Virus record (IMG/VR): IMGVR_UViG_3300035438_000394
Span: 1-25,992 of that record
Source of the DNA: a virus
Direction: 5' to 3' (one strand)
DNA length: 25,992 nt
The notes under the pieces are model-generated. The model did no database searches, had not been told where the DNA came from, and saw nothing but the letters and a program-made list of their open reading frames with translations. A program made the translations under genes and the position numbers. Positions 1 to 6,627 of the stretch are shown here, in pieces; within the stretch, counting starts at the first letter, position 1, and each line of letters begins with the position of its first letter.

Positions 1-1
1 G

Positions 2-79
2 ACTAACGAGGGGATGCTGACAAAAAGGCCATTTAGCATGGACGGAAGCAGCTACACCTTGTATCGGAAGGCAGAGTGA
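2..79 (+). CDS. Possible C-terminal end of a rightward gene (partial)
   Basis: One forward frame is open from the left edge to a TGA at 77-79 and ends in SSYTLYRKAE; the other two forward frames stop almost at once. If real, a rightward gene converges here on the leftward early operon, which ends at 177. Twenty-five open codons can easily occur by chance, no family is recognisable, and the start is outside the window. Confidence 0.2.
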   Translation, partial: TNEGMLTKRPFSMDGSSYTLYRKAE

Positions 80-176
80 AGGCCCGTTAACTCAGTTCGG
101 GGTTGGAATCCTTACTGTTTCGGCTGAAGCGATCCACGACGGGCCAAGCGTGGGGCCAAGAGCAGCCTGAAAGAAG

Positions 177-764
177 TCAAATACTACCTTGTTTTCTGAA
201 ACTTGTCCAGTTGAAGCTGAGTCCGCACCCGTTCTCCCGGATTCGATCCAAAACAGCGGGGGACAATGAGGCGGCTAGCTTCTCCCTAGTATGGTTCGTA
301 ATCAGGATGGTTGGCCGTTCGTGAAGGTATCTCTCGTCAATGATCGAGGTCAGTTCCCTGTCCTCAAACTCTGTTTTACCGCGCTCCTGCATTTCGTCTA
401 TGACTAGCAACCCAGCATCCGTGTGCGCCTTGATGACTTGCGCCTCGGAGGCATCTGCATTCTTTGAGTATGTCCCCCGAATCTCGCGGAACAGCCCAAC
501 GGCAGTCGTGTAGATCGCTGGCCTATCGCGTTTGGCGGTAGTCCACCCTACCCCTCCAATGCCAACCGTTGCGTCCTTCGGGGTGCATTTGCGAGCCACC
601 TCGTATGCCATGCGTGTCTTACCTGTCCCGTGCGCCCCATACATCACCACAATGCCCCCAGAATCGACCGTAGCGAGAGCTAGGCGGTAATGTGTCCACC
701 AGTCGTCTCCGGTGGCTTCTGGGGCATCCTTGTAGCGGCTTGGGAATCCTTTAAGTAGTCTCAT
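177..764 (-). CDS. DnaC/IstB-like AAA+ ATPase, putative helicase loader
   Basis: This 195-residue protein is a AAA+ ATPase of the DnaC/IstB type. The Walker A motif GAHGTGKT is at residues 43-50, Walker B LLVIDE at 119-124, a sensor-I-like TILITNH at 152-158, and VLDRI with a likely arginine finger near 171-175. Phage proteins of this type load the replicative helicase onto single-stranded DNA at the origin or at recombination intermediates. The helicase itself is not in the window. The N-terminus is short, so this is essentially the ATPase core. Its start lies inside the end of the preceding gene (14-nt overlap), which suggests coupled translation. It is the last recognisable gene of the leftward operon. 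An IstB-like transposition ATPase is the alternative, but no transposase is nearby. Confidence 0.85.
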   Translation of the reverse strand: MRLLKGFPSRYKDAPEATGDDWWTHYRLALATVDSGGIVVMYGAHGTGKTRMAYEVARKCTPKDATVGIGGVGWTTAKRDRPAIYTTAVGLFREIRGTYSKNADASEAQVIKAHTDAGLLVIDEMQERGKTEFEDRELTSIIDERYLHERPTILITNHTREKLAASLSPAVLDRIRENGCGLSFNWTSFRKQGSI

Positions 765-1065
765 TTGTGGTCCTCGTTTGTTTTTTTAATTTCTTCAGCC
801 TCTTCGCTTCCGCTCGCCATGTATTGCGGCTAGCTGTCATTTCTTCGAGTTTGGCTTCAAGCTCTCTGTGTTGCCCGCGAATATCCGTTTGTAATTCATA
901 AGAGCGGTCTTTCATTTCTGTTAATTCCGCCTCTCTTTTTAAGCCGCGAGCAAGCAATCCTGAGATTGCAAACAAATCGTTTTTAGCTTTGTCTCGTTCA
1001 ATTAGTGCTGTTGCCACAATGTCGGCCAATCGTTTCCACTCGTCTTCCTCTGTCATGTTGTTCAT
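751..1065 (-). CDS. Hypothetical coiled-coil protein
   Basis: A 104-residue charged protein. Residues from about 40 to 95 have the heptad-like spacing and Lys/Glu/Arg content of a coiled coil, and the C-terminus is basic (RLKKLKKQTR). No enzyme motif is visible. It lies directly upstream of the DnaC-like ATPase and overlaps it by 14 nt, so the two are probably translated together. Whether it partners the loader is only inference from position. A similar small coiled-coil protein is encoded at 1854-2201. Confidence 0.7.
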   Translation of the reverse strand: MNNMTEEDEWKRLADIVATALIERDKAKNDLFAISGLLARGLKREAELTEMKDRSYELQTDIRGQHRELEAKLEEMTASRNTWRAEAKRLKKLKKQTRTTNETT

Positions 1066-1070
1066 AGTTT

Positions 1071-1361
1071 TTAGTCCTTGAAGTGCTTGTCTAGTATGTT
1101 GGAGCAGGAGTAACTGCTTTTGTGATGGATCTTCGTGTAATCAACCACCTTCGTCGGCTCAATCTTCTCCGATTCCGCCGTCCTTACCAGCAATTCCAGT
1201 GCTTTTGAGGAAATAATTCCCTCCCTCTTTGCAAGCCGCTGAATTCGCTGGTAAGTCTCGTAGGTCAGTCGAAATGTGGCGGTAACTCGTTGCTCCCAAG
1301 GTTTGTGTCTTGGTCTTCCTGCGATGATTCTGAATCCGTTGTCTTTGGTGTAGTTTGCCAC
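1071..1361 (-). CDS. Small probable DNA-binding protein, GTG start
   Basis: This 96-residue protein has a central segment (about residues 25-65) running VTATFRLTYETYQRIQRLA and then a predicted second helix. A beta strand followed by two helices is reminiscent of ribbon-helix-helix or CopG-like DNA-binding proteins, but the match is weak. The start is read as GTG because an in-frame TGA lies 14 codons further upstream with no ATG between. Five bases separate it from the next gene. It could be an early regulator; this is not proven by the sequence. Confidence 0.6.
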   Translation of the reverse strand: MANYTKDNGFRIIAGRPRHKPWEQRVTATFRLTYETYQRIQRLAKREGIISSKALELLVRTAESEKIEPTKVVDYTKIHHKSSYSCSNILDKHFKD

Positions 1362-1437
1362 TTTCTGAATATGTTGTCGTAGTTTTCCCCGTAGCTTTTC
1401 GCATCAACGGGTCTTGGCGTGTCACCTTTTCCTGCGC

Positions 1438-1653
1438 TCATTGCGAGTTGTGGAGCTTGATGATTTGATATTTGGCGAAACTCTTGCCGTTTTGCTTGAT
1501 GGTATGCGTGATGACAGGCACTCCGATCTTGCGAAGCTCGTTGATCCGTGCAGACAACCTCATGCAGCCCCATTTCTCAAGGGCTTGTAGTTGAGTGATT
1601 CCGTATCCCCGCAGCAGCCACGATTCCAGTTTTTCGATTACGCTCTTTTTCAT
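1438..1653 (-). CDS. HTH_39-type helix-turn-helix protein
   Basis: A 71-residue protein whose segment ITQLQALEKWGCMRLSARIN followed by ELRKIGVPVITH is the characteristic core of the short phage helix-turn-helix family HTH_39 (PF14090). Members have a winged-helix-like fold and are common small genes in phage early regions; their targets are mostly unknown. The start overlaps the previous stop as ATGA (1650-1653), which supports the assignment. A gap of 76 bases follows before the next gene start at 1361, where nothing but a weak 5-bp inverted repeat is seen. Confidence 0.75.
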   Translation of the reverse strand: MKKSVIEKLESWLLRGYGITQLQALEKWGCMRLSARINELRKIGVPVITHTIKQNGKSFAKYQIIKLHNSQ

Positions 1654-1850
1654 AATTTTTGGTAGTTAAGTTGGTCCTCGCTAGCGGCGAAGTTGAATTT
1701 GTTGGTTAGTTCAAGCATGATAGCGTCCTCGACGCAGGTTTCAATAACGTCATACGGTGGATCGTCCGTGTGTTTGTGCGCTCGGGACACTCCGTGGCGG
1801 GTTCCTGTTTCAACGCATTCCTTGATGATTTGATAATAATTAGCCTTCAT
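1650..1850 (-). CDS. Hypothetical early protein, 66 aa
   Basis: An unrecognised 66-residue, acidic, mostly helical protein. No motif or membrane segment is visible. It is accepted as a gene because its stop overlaps the next start as ATGA and its own start lies only three bases after the preceding stop, which fits the packed operon. Confidence 0.65.
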   Translation of the reverse strand: MKANYYQIIKECVETGTRHGVSRAHKHTDDPPYDVIETCVEDAIMLELTNKFNFAASEDQLNYQKL

Positions 1851-1853
1851 GTT

Positions 1854-2201
1854 TTAGTATTTTTCGTCGTTCATTTCTTTCTCCAGAGATTTAATTTTAG
1901 AGATGACGTTCGTAATGCGCTTCTTGGCTTTCTCGAGGTCGCCCTCAAGCATCTCATCGTATTCAATATACATATCGCGCCAGCGTTTTGTCTCGGCTTT
2001 CCAAAGGTCTCGGTCCTTTTCCGTGGCAGCAAGATCCCTCCAAGCTTTCTCTAATTGCTTCGTCTGGAGAGCGTAAAGATCTCGGCGAAACTCCAAGTCT
2101 GATTTCACTTCTTCAAGTTGCTGGGTTAACTGCTTGTTGTGCGCTAGCGCGTGGTCTAGCGGTGTCATATCGTTGTGGTCGTGGTCGTGTGGTGTGTTCA
2201 T
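1854..2201 (-). CDS. Hypothetical coiled-coil protein
   Basis: A 115-residue protein that starts with a His/Asp-rich stretch (MNTPHDHDHNDMTP), which could bind metal, and then continues as an almost uninterrupted charged helix (residues about 25-110) typical of a coiled coil. No catalytic motif is visible. The start overlaps the previous stop as ATGA (2198-2201). The function is unknown. Confidence 0.7.
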   Translation of the reverse strand: MNTPHDHDHNDMTPLDHALAHNKQLTQQLEEVKSDLEFRRDLYALQTKQLEKAWRDLAATEKDRDLWKAETKRWRDMYIEYDEMLEGDLEKAKKRITNVISKIKSLEKEMNDEKY

Positions 2202-2467
2202 GGATTTGGTTGGTTGGAGGTGGCGAGGGCTTCATCTATCGGGATAAGAAAATCGCAGTCTTCGCAACAATTAGGAGTGGCGGCTTGCCCGCCGTATCCA
2301 TCTCGTATGCGTTGCAAGACTGCCGCCAGCCTGTCCCGTTGCCCCCGCGCCTCGTCTCGCTCGCGTTCTAGCTTTCGGGCAAACTCAGCAATACCCTGCT
2401 CAAATTGTGGATGATCATAACAAGCTATTCGATTCCACTCTCCGTCTGTTTCTGGTGTGTCGCTCAT
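2198..2467 (-). CDS. Hypothetical early protein with Cys-rich segment
   Basis: The start chosen is the ATG at 2467 (MSDTPETDGEWN). The frame stays open further upstream but there it only shadows the neighbouring gene. The 89-residue product has a basic-acidic helix (FARKLERERDEARGQRDRL), then CCEDCDFLIPIDEAL. The N-terminal MSDTPETD is a style often seen in phage proteins of unknown role. The cysteine cluster CCEDC might bind metal. The upstream leader is A/C-rich and lacks Shine-Dalgarno. Confidence 0.65.
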   Translation of the reverse strand: MSDTPETDGEWNRIACYDHPQFEQGIAEFARKLERERDEARGQRDRLAAVLQRIRDGYGGQAATPNCCEDCDFLIPIDEALATSNQPNP

Positions 2468-2487
2468 AGTTTTTGGTTGGTTTTGGT

Positions 2488-2886
2488 TCATCCAATGGAA
2501 TCCCACATGCTGGCGAACTCTCCGCAGAATCCGCATTGCTTGGGTGTGTCGTGTGATCGGCTGATGGCGACTTGAGACAGCCCGCAGGCCGCGCATCGTT
2601 GCTCGCCCATGCTCATGTTGTCGGATTCGCAGCGTTCTAGTTTGAAGTAGTCCTCCATCGCTATCACCATGCCTTGACCCATCGGGGAGCCGTAGCGGTA
2701 TCCTGTGAGTTCTTCGCAGCGGTCGGCATCCCATAGGGCTTGGCAGCACATGGCGAGTTTGCCGAAGGTGCAGCCGAAGTGCATTCGTAGGAGTGCCACG
2801 GTGCGGGCTTCGGGTTCGGTCATATTTTTTTTTGGTTTTGGTTCGTCTTCGGGGTTAGGCCAGCCGAGTCCGTCGAGTCCGCTCAT
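2488..2886 (-). CDS. Zinc-ribbon protein, 132 aa
   Basis: The C-terminal third contains two CxxC pairs (CAAC, then CGFC after about 17 residues), the layout of a zinc ribbon. The middle is helical with further cysteines. The start at 2886 is preferred over the in-frame ATG at 2895 because it gives the ATGA overlap with the upstream stop (2883-2886) found throughout this operon. Phage zinc-ribbon proteins of this size commonly bind nucleic acid or act as adaptors; no specific role can be assigned. Confidence 0.65.
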   Translation of the reverse strand: MSGLDGLGWPNPEDEPKPKKNMTEPEARTVALLRMHFGCTFGKLAMCCQALWDADRCEELTGYRYGSPMGQGMVIAMEDYFKLERCESDNMSMGEQRCAACGLSQVAISRSHDTPKQCGFCGEFASMWDSIG

Positions 2887-3203
2887 GGTGTCCATAGGTT
2901 AAGTGTTTTCAAGAATGCTTCAGCGCGTTGGGAGGCAGTAGCTGATACATTGTGTTCTAGCGCGACTAGGTATAACCCATACCCTCCGATTCCGTGGTAG
3001 CCCGATTCTCTATTCAGCATCTTCTCTGCTTCGTGCATCGCGTTGAGGTCGTTGAGGTAGTCGGGATAGTATCCGCATAGGTGGCGACCATCTGGAGTAA
3101 CAGTGGTAAACTCAGGAGGCTGGTCTTCGCCGTGGTAATACTCAGGTATGAACTTCCACCCACACGCTTCCGCGATGGCGATTCTTTGTTGTTCAGGATT
3201 CAT
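2883..3203 (-). CDS. Probable phage ABA-sandwich domain protein
   Basis: This 106-residue protein begins MNPEQQRIAIAEACGWK and contains PDYLNDLNAMHEAEKML and then ATASQRAEAFLKTL. I recognise these as the conserved blocks of the small phage ABA-sandwich family (PF18066), which is widespread in environmental phages and has no established function. The start at 3203 is chosen because its ATG overlaps the upstream TGA as ATGA (3200-3203) and it aligns with the family N-terminus; the ATG at 3218 would add only five residues. Confidence 0.7.
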   Translation of the reverse strand: MNPEQQRIAIAEACGWKFIPEYYHGEDQPPEFTTVTPDGRHLCGYYPDYLNDLNAMHEAEKMLNRESGYHGIGGYGLYLVALEHNVSATASQRAEAFLKTLNLWTP

Positions 3204-3556
3204 TGGCAGCTTTCGCATTCGGGGTTATCCATCCTGCAAGCCTCGCCCAACGGCTCATCAAGATCATCGTCAATAGACTCAAGGTGCATCGTCAAACCCT
3301 CGTCCATCCTGCTTTCCAGTTTCTTGATCTTAAGGTTGGGGAGATCGACGTGATACTGGCTGGCAAGGGAGCCGTGGGCGATTAGTGGTCCACCGGAAGG
3401 GTCGATAAAACTCAAGCCCTCTGAGATGCCATCCGCAAATCCGCCGAACCTACAAGAGTTGTTAACTAACGCCAGACGGTAAACTCCGTCCGAGACTTTG
3501 ATCGCGGTTACTGTGTGCGTTCCGTAGTGGCCTTTGATTTCAATTTCTTTGTTCAT
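3200..3556 (-). CDS. Hypothetical early protein, 118 aa
   Basis: The start is the ATG at 3556 (MNKEIEIKGHYGTHTVTAIK), which shares one base with the TAA of the preceding small membrane gene (TAATG). The N-terminal half is beta-rich; the C-terminal part is acidic and helical and ends with PECESCQ. No domain is recognised. The longer open frame upstream to 3637 overlaps the small membrane gene and is not used. Confidence 0.65.
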   Translation of the reverse strand: MNKEIEIKGHYGTHTVTAIKVSDGVYRLALVNNSCRFGGFADGISEGLSFIDPSGGPLIAHGSLASQYHVDLPNLKIKKLESRMDEGLTMHLESIDDDLDEPLGEACRMDNPECESCQ

Positions 3557-3672
3557 TATGGTTTCGGGTAGTTGTCGTCGTTTTCGCTGATGATTACATG
3601 CCACAGGGCAGCTAGGATCAATCCTACAAAGATCCATATCAGCAACAGTGTTACAATGCTTATTGCGCTCAT
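3556..3672 (-). CDS. Small single-pass membrane protein, 38 aa
   Basis: Reading the minus strand from 3672 gives a 38-residue protein with a hydrophobic stretch of about 23 residues (SIVTLLLIWIFVGLILAALW) followed by a short polar tail HVIISENDDNYPKP. It therefore looks like a single membrane-spanning peptide. Both ends are TAATG junctions that share one base with the neighbouring genes, strong evidence that it is real and translated by coupling. Small early phage membrane peptides can be superinfection-exclusion or lysis-regulating proteins. Nothing here discriminates between those, and its early position argues against a classical holin. Confidence 0.65.
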   Translation of the reverse strand: MSAISIVTLLLIWIFVGLILAALWHVIISENDDNYPKP

Positions 3673-3947
3673 TATTTGCTTTCGGCTAGTTTCCTTGCGA
3701 GTTTCTTTTTGATCGCGGCATCGAATCGCTCAATGTCAGCGTCTCGGATCACAAGCCCAACGGTTTGCGGCCTTGAGTTGTGAGTCACCTTGTTGATAAT
3801 GCTGGCAACTCCAAACGGGATCTTCGCTGACCTCGCTGTGTGCATTAGGTTCTTCCCCCCGATGACCTTGTAGCCCCGTGGAATCTGGGCCGTGTATGGT
3901 TCTTCCTCGTTGAAGAGAATGTCTGGATTTCTGTCGATTGGTGTCAT
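3672..3947 (-). CDS. Hypothetical early protein, 91 aa
   Basis: A 91-residue protein with an N-terminal beta-rich part (YTAQIPRGYKVIGGKNLMHT), a central segment ending NSRPQTVGLVIRDADIERFD, and a basic C-terminal helix (AAIKKKLARKL). No family is recognised. The leader ACAAACAAAATG is A/C-rich and has no Shine-Dalgarno. It lies immediately after the RuvC-like gene and is coupled to the small membrane gene by a TAATG overlap. Confidence 0.65.
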   Translation of the reverse strand: MTPIDRNPDILFNEEEPYTAQIPRGYKVIGGKNLMHTARSAKIPFGVASIINKVTHNSRPQTVGLVIRDADIERFDAAIKKKLARKLAESK

Positions 3948-3962
3948 TTTGTTTGTGTTTGT

Positions 3963-4391
3963 TTATTGTTTTGCCCCGTATGCGGCGATTAGTAATGCGT
4001 CAGCAATTGCGTGAGTGACCTTGATTTGTGGGAACAATTCCTGCGAGCGTCTTTTGCTGACGTTCTTGTCGCCCTTCGTCATGCACCCCATTGCCTTTTG
4101 CCAGACTTGCGGCCTGACACGCTCAAAGGGGATTCCCGCTGCCGTGAGTGCCATTTCGAGATGACCGAAGCCGTTGCCAAAGGTAAAGGCCGATTTAACA
4201 CCCATCTGAGGACTGCTGTGGACTTGTTCCAGATAAGCTCTGCAATTTCCATCGCAACCCACGCTGTAAGAATTGAGTAATTCAAACAAGTCCTGCAAAG
4301 TATCCGGCATTTTATGTGCATGTGCATTTCCTCTTTCGTCGATGAGTGCGATTCCTCCATTGGTTCCGGGGTCTATTCCGATTGTTGTCAT
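3963..4391 (-). CDS. RuvC-like Holliday junction resolvase
   Basis: This 142-residue protein has the RNase H-fold RuvC signature. It opens with TTIGIDPGTNGGIALID (catalytic Asp7), has YLEQVHSSPQMG (Glu55), and ends with HAIADALLIAAYG, giving the His127/Asp131 pair that completes the metal site. Such phage enzymes cut four-way or branched DNA to resolve recombination intermediates and clear concatemers before packaging. It is somewhat shorter than bacterial RuvC. It overlaps the preceding gene as ATGA and lies in the same operon as the RecT, exonuclease and SSB genes, a coherent recombination module. Confidence 0.88.
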   Translation of the reverse strand: MTTIGIDPGTNGGIALIDERGNAHAHKMPDTLQDLFELLNSYSVGCDGNCRAYLEQVHSSPQMGVKSAFTFGNGFGHLEMALTAAGIPFERVRPQVWQKAMGCMTKGDKNVSKRRSQELFPQIKVTHAIADALLIAAYGAKQ

Positions 4392-4594
4392 TGATTCCAG
4401 AGTTTCAGTTTTAGTTTTTTGGCGAGTCCGATTACTGCGTCTAGCTCAACCTCGTCGGTGTAGCTATGGCTAGTCTCGGATTTGAACGCGACCCACTTCC
4501 CGTCTGCTCGTCTCAGCGTCTTGATGCACTTCTCCTCTTGCCATTTGAGGCGAGGGGACAAGTTGCCTCCTGTTTCTGGGAATAGGTCGCTCAT
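4388..4594 (-). CDS. Hypothetical early protein, 68 aa
   Basis: A 68-residue protein beginning MSDLFPETGGNLSPRLKWQ, with a beta-like centre and a basic amphipathic C-terminal helix (VIGLAKKLKLKLWNQ). No domain is recognised. The ATG is preceded by AGGA eight bases upstream, one of the few Shine-Dalgarno-like signals in this arm. ATGA overlaps occur on both sides. The context suggests an accessory role near the resolvase, but that is only position. Confidence 0.65.
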   Translation of the reverse strand: MSDLFPETGGNLSPRLKWQEEKCIKTLRRADGKWVAFKSETSHSYTDEVELDAVIGLAKKLKLKLWNQ

Positions 4595-4806
4595 ACTCGT
4601 TGTCCTGCGAGGATCATTTCGGATTTGTGACGCGCTACCTCAAGGCCACCGATTACTTCGACTAGAACGATTTGGCAACCCTTGAGGTCGTGCAACACCG
4701 TTCGCATCCACTCAACGTCCTGCGGATTTTCTTGGTTGTAAGGAGTAGTCAGTGACAGGTAGCCGTTTTTGTGTGCGTCAACTGGCGTTAGGATTTCAAT
4801 TTCCAT
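4591..4806 (-). CDS. Hypothetical early protein, 71 aa
   Basis: An unrecognised 71-residue alpha/beta protein (MEIEILTPVDAHKNGYLSLT and, later, GCQIVLVEVIGGLEVARHK). It starts nine bases downstream of the SSB stop and overlaps the next gene as ATGA. No catalytic motif is visible. Confidence 0.65.
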   Translation of the reverse strand: MEIEILTPVDAHKNGYLSLTTPYNQENPQDVEWMRTVLHDLKGCQIVLVEVIGGLEVARHKSEMILAGQRV

Positions 4807-4815
4807 GTGGGTGGT

Positions 4816-5142
4816 CTAAAAAGGGATGCAATCCGAATCGTCATCGTCCTGAGCATTTGCTTGAGGAGCGTATCCGTTGGACTTGGCTTCGCCGTGTGAG
4901 CTTTGCTTGGGGGCATCCCAGTCCATGATCTTGCCATTGCCAAGAATTGCCCCGCGCTCACCAGCAGCTTTCCGCGCTTGGCTGATCTTCTGGACGATGA
5001 AGCCATCGTTCCCGTATTTGTCTTTCTCCTCGCGGATGAGCAGCGACATGCTCAGGTATTTCTTCCCTGTCTTTGGAGACTCGTAAAGAGCCGTCTTGTC
5101 GATCTTGCTAACGTCGATGCTGATATCAATTGTTTGTTTCAT
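4816..5142 (-). CDS. ssb: Single-stranded DNA-binding protein
   Basis: Read from the ATG at 5142, the protein has 108 residues. It has a beta-rich N-terminal part (MKQTIDISIDVSKIDKTALY then KKYLSMSLLIREE), a GAILGNGKIMDWD strand, a low-complexity linker, and a highly acidic tail DDDDSDCIPF. This tail is the hallmark of bacterial and phage SSBs, used to recruit recombination and replication partners. It is shorter than E. coli SSB, so the OB fold is compact. The ATGA overlap with the exonuclease at 5139-5142 fixes the start. It would coat single strands made by the exonuclease before RecT annealing. Confidence 0.75.
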   Translation of the reverse strand: MKQTIDISIDVSKIDKTALYESPKTGKKYLSMSLLIREEKDKYGNDGFIVQKISQARKAAGERGAILGNGKIMDWDAPKQSSHGEAKSNGYAPQANAQDDDDSDCIPF

Positions 5143-5942
5143 TGTTGTATGTATTTTGGTGTTTCGATTGTTTGGATTCCTTCGATTTGTTTCGGCCAGT
5201 GGTTCGTTGCAACGCAGGTTTGCCACTTAGCTAAGGCGTTCATATATCCGGCCCGACCGAGTTCAAGCAAATTCTCGGATAATTCTACCCATGCCGTTTC
5301 GTGAGGAGATTCAACCTCCACGAAGCAGAAGATAAACCTTGTCCGCTTCTCGTTTGCCGCTGCATTCCAGAGGTCAAGGTAGAGTGCCGCTTGCCAGTGA
5401 TAGCCCCGGTTGACTATGACCCGCTGGAGGGATTCAAGGCTTCCAATCTCTCCGGTCGTCTTCAAGTCCATTAGGCAATCAAGGCCATCCGGCACGATGT
5501 CGATAAGCCCCTTTACCTCGGTAACTCCAATCTTGCCGAAAACCGCCACCTCGGTTTTGTATTTTGCATCGAATTGCAAGTGATATTCATCCGTGACGGC
5601 CTCGGCAATGGAGAGTGCCTTGTCGATTTCGTCTCGTGAAGTGATGATCTTGCCTGACTCGGCCTGATCGGCCTTCCACTCGCGGGCTTCTTTTGTGCGG
5701 AAGTCGGCGTAGGGAGAGATTGCGATAAGGTCTTCCACCGTCTCAGGCTCCAGAGTCGCGGCATGGATGAGCGTCCCCAGATCCATTGCCTTCGATGCCT
5801 CCCTTGGTTTGCTGTGCCGCCACTTGAAAGGGCTTGTGTTAAAATCCCAGAGTAGAGACTTCGACACTGGCCCCGCCTTGGGGTCTGAAGGGGTCGCTGA
5901 CCGCTCGTAATACGTTTTGCCTAGTCCTTGTTCGATTTTCAT
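5139..5942 (-). CDS. RecB-family PDDEXK exonuclease (RecE/ExoVIII type)
   Basis: This 267-residue protein shows the ordered motifs of the phage PDDEXK exonuclease family near PF12684: MDLGTLIHAATLEPE with His60, Glu131, GLIDIV with Asp148, DLKTT with Asp159 and Lys161, and the RecB-type QAALY motif at 184-188. Enzymes of this family degrade one strand of double-stranded ends and produce the single strands used by an annealing protein. Here the RecT gene lies in the same operon, separated by three small genes, and SSB is coupled directly downstream. The recombination pair is therefore functionally complete. The start overlaps the upstream gene stop or lies within four bases of it, as elsewhere. 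Confidence 0.88.
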   Translation of the reverse strand: MKIEQGLGKTYYERSATPSDPKAGPVSKSLLWDFNTSPFKWRHSKPREASKAMDLGTLIHAATLEPETVEDLIAISPYADFRTKEAREWKADQAESGKIITSRDEIDKALSIAEAVTDEYHLQFDAKYKTEVAVFGKIGVTEVKGLIDIVPDGLDCLMDLKTTGEIGSLESLQRVIVNRGYHWQAALYLDLWNAAANEKRTRFIFCFVEVESPHETAWVELSENLLELGRAGYMNALAKWQTCVATNHWPKQIEGIQTIETPKYIQQ

Positions 5943-6127
5943 ATTGTTTCAATTTGTTCTACTTCTTGAATGCTGACGTTGATTTTCCATAAATGCCCCC
6001 AAACTTCTTTTGTCTGAACCCACTTGAAGAATTTCAGCATTGCTTCCTTGTGGTCTTCGGCTTCGATATGAAGAGTCCCCTTGAACAAGTTGCAAGGTGA
6101 TTCGTAATGAGCTGCATAAGTTTTCAT
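5939..6127 (-). CDS. Hypothetical early protein, 62 aa
   Basis: A 62-residue beta-alpha-beta protein (MKTYAAHYESPCNLFKGTLH, then DHKEAMLKFFKWVQ). It may be a small ferredoxin-like fold, but no family is recognised. It carries ATGA overlaps at both ends between the small gene at 6124-6282 and the exonuclease. Confidence 0.65.
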   Translation of the reverse strand: MKTYAAHYESPCNLFKGTLHIEAEDHKEAMLKFFKWVQTKEVWGHLWKINVSIQEVEQIETI

Positions 6128-6282
6128 TTGAATAGCTTTGTGATGGTGGTGGCGATCTTGCCTAGTTTGCTGAGTTTGCTTTGTTTCGGGTTCCTGAGTG
6201 CGCCAAGCAATGCGATTGTCATTTCGAGATCGCTTCCGATTGCGCGGGTTCTTGTCTTAAACGGTGTGTGTGTGACTCTCAT
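6124..6282 (-). CDS. Small basic protein, 52 aa
   Basis: Read from the ATG at 6282, this yields 52 residues beginning MRVTHTPFKTRTRAIGSDLE. It is strongly basic (many Lys/Arg, two Asp/Glu) with a predicted C-terminal helix (LSKLGKIATTITKLFK). ATGA overlaps at both ends support it as a genuine link in the operon. The early codons contain a CA-dinucleotide run. Its charge suggests nucleic-acid binding; no family is recognised. Confidence 0.6.
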   Translation of the reverse strand: MRVTHTPFKTRTRAIGSDLEMTIALLGALRNPKQSKLSKLGKIATTITKLFK

Positions 6283-6584
6283 TTGTTTGCTTGGGATAAT
6301 AGGTAAAGTTCTGAGATGGTTTGGGTCACATCTTGCGATAAATATAGGTAAGCGATAGCCGCGTCCATCCCCGGAGCCGAGTGGTCAGTGACCACGATGT
6401 AAGCGTCACCATCATCAGCGTCGCTAATGATTGTTGTCGGCGAACCGAAATTTTCAAGTGATGTGATGCTGATATTGGTGCAACCGCTCTCCCTTAGAAC
6501 ATCAACCCATTCCGATATTTTTTTTGATTCAGCGGCCCGCACAGCGTCATGCCATGCTTTTTCTTTGGTTTCTGATTTTTTCAT
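6279..6584 (-). CDS. Hypothetical early protein, 101 aa
   Basis: A 101-residue, acidic alpha/beta protein. It has an N-terminal charged helix, SGCTNISITSLENFGS, then DADDGDAYIVVTDHSAPGMD and a C-terminal helix. No motif is recognised. The leader ACCAAATCAAACAAAATG is A/C-rich. It is the first gene after RecT in transcription order, 43 bases downstream. Confidence 0.65.
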   Translation of the reverse strand: MKKSETKEKAWHDAVRAAESKKISEWVDVLRESGCTNISITSLENFGSPTTIISDADDGDAYIVVTDHSAPGMDAAIAYLYLSQDVTQTISELYLLSQANK

Positions 6585-6627
6585 TTTGTTTGATTTGGTT
6601 TAAGTGTTTTGTTTTCGTAGTGATTCC

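Noticed and set aside
81-145. tRNA-like reading of the GGCCCGT...ACGGGCC segment
   Set aside because: Only 65 bases long, with no pairing D or T arm and no plausible anticodon arm on either strand.
1-6000. CTAG tetranucleotide abundance
   Set aside because: CTAG is often depleted in bacteria. A rough hand count here gave about 21 against about 23 expected by chance, so it is not enriched, and the count is too imprecise to build on.
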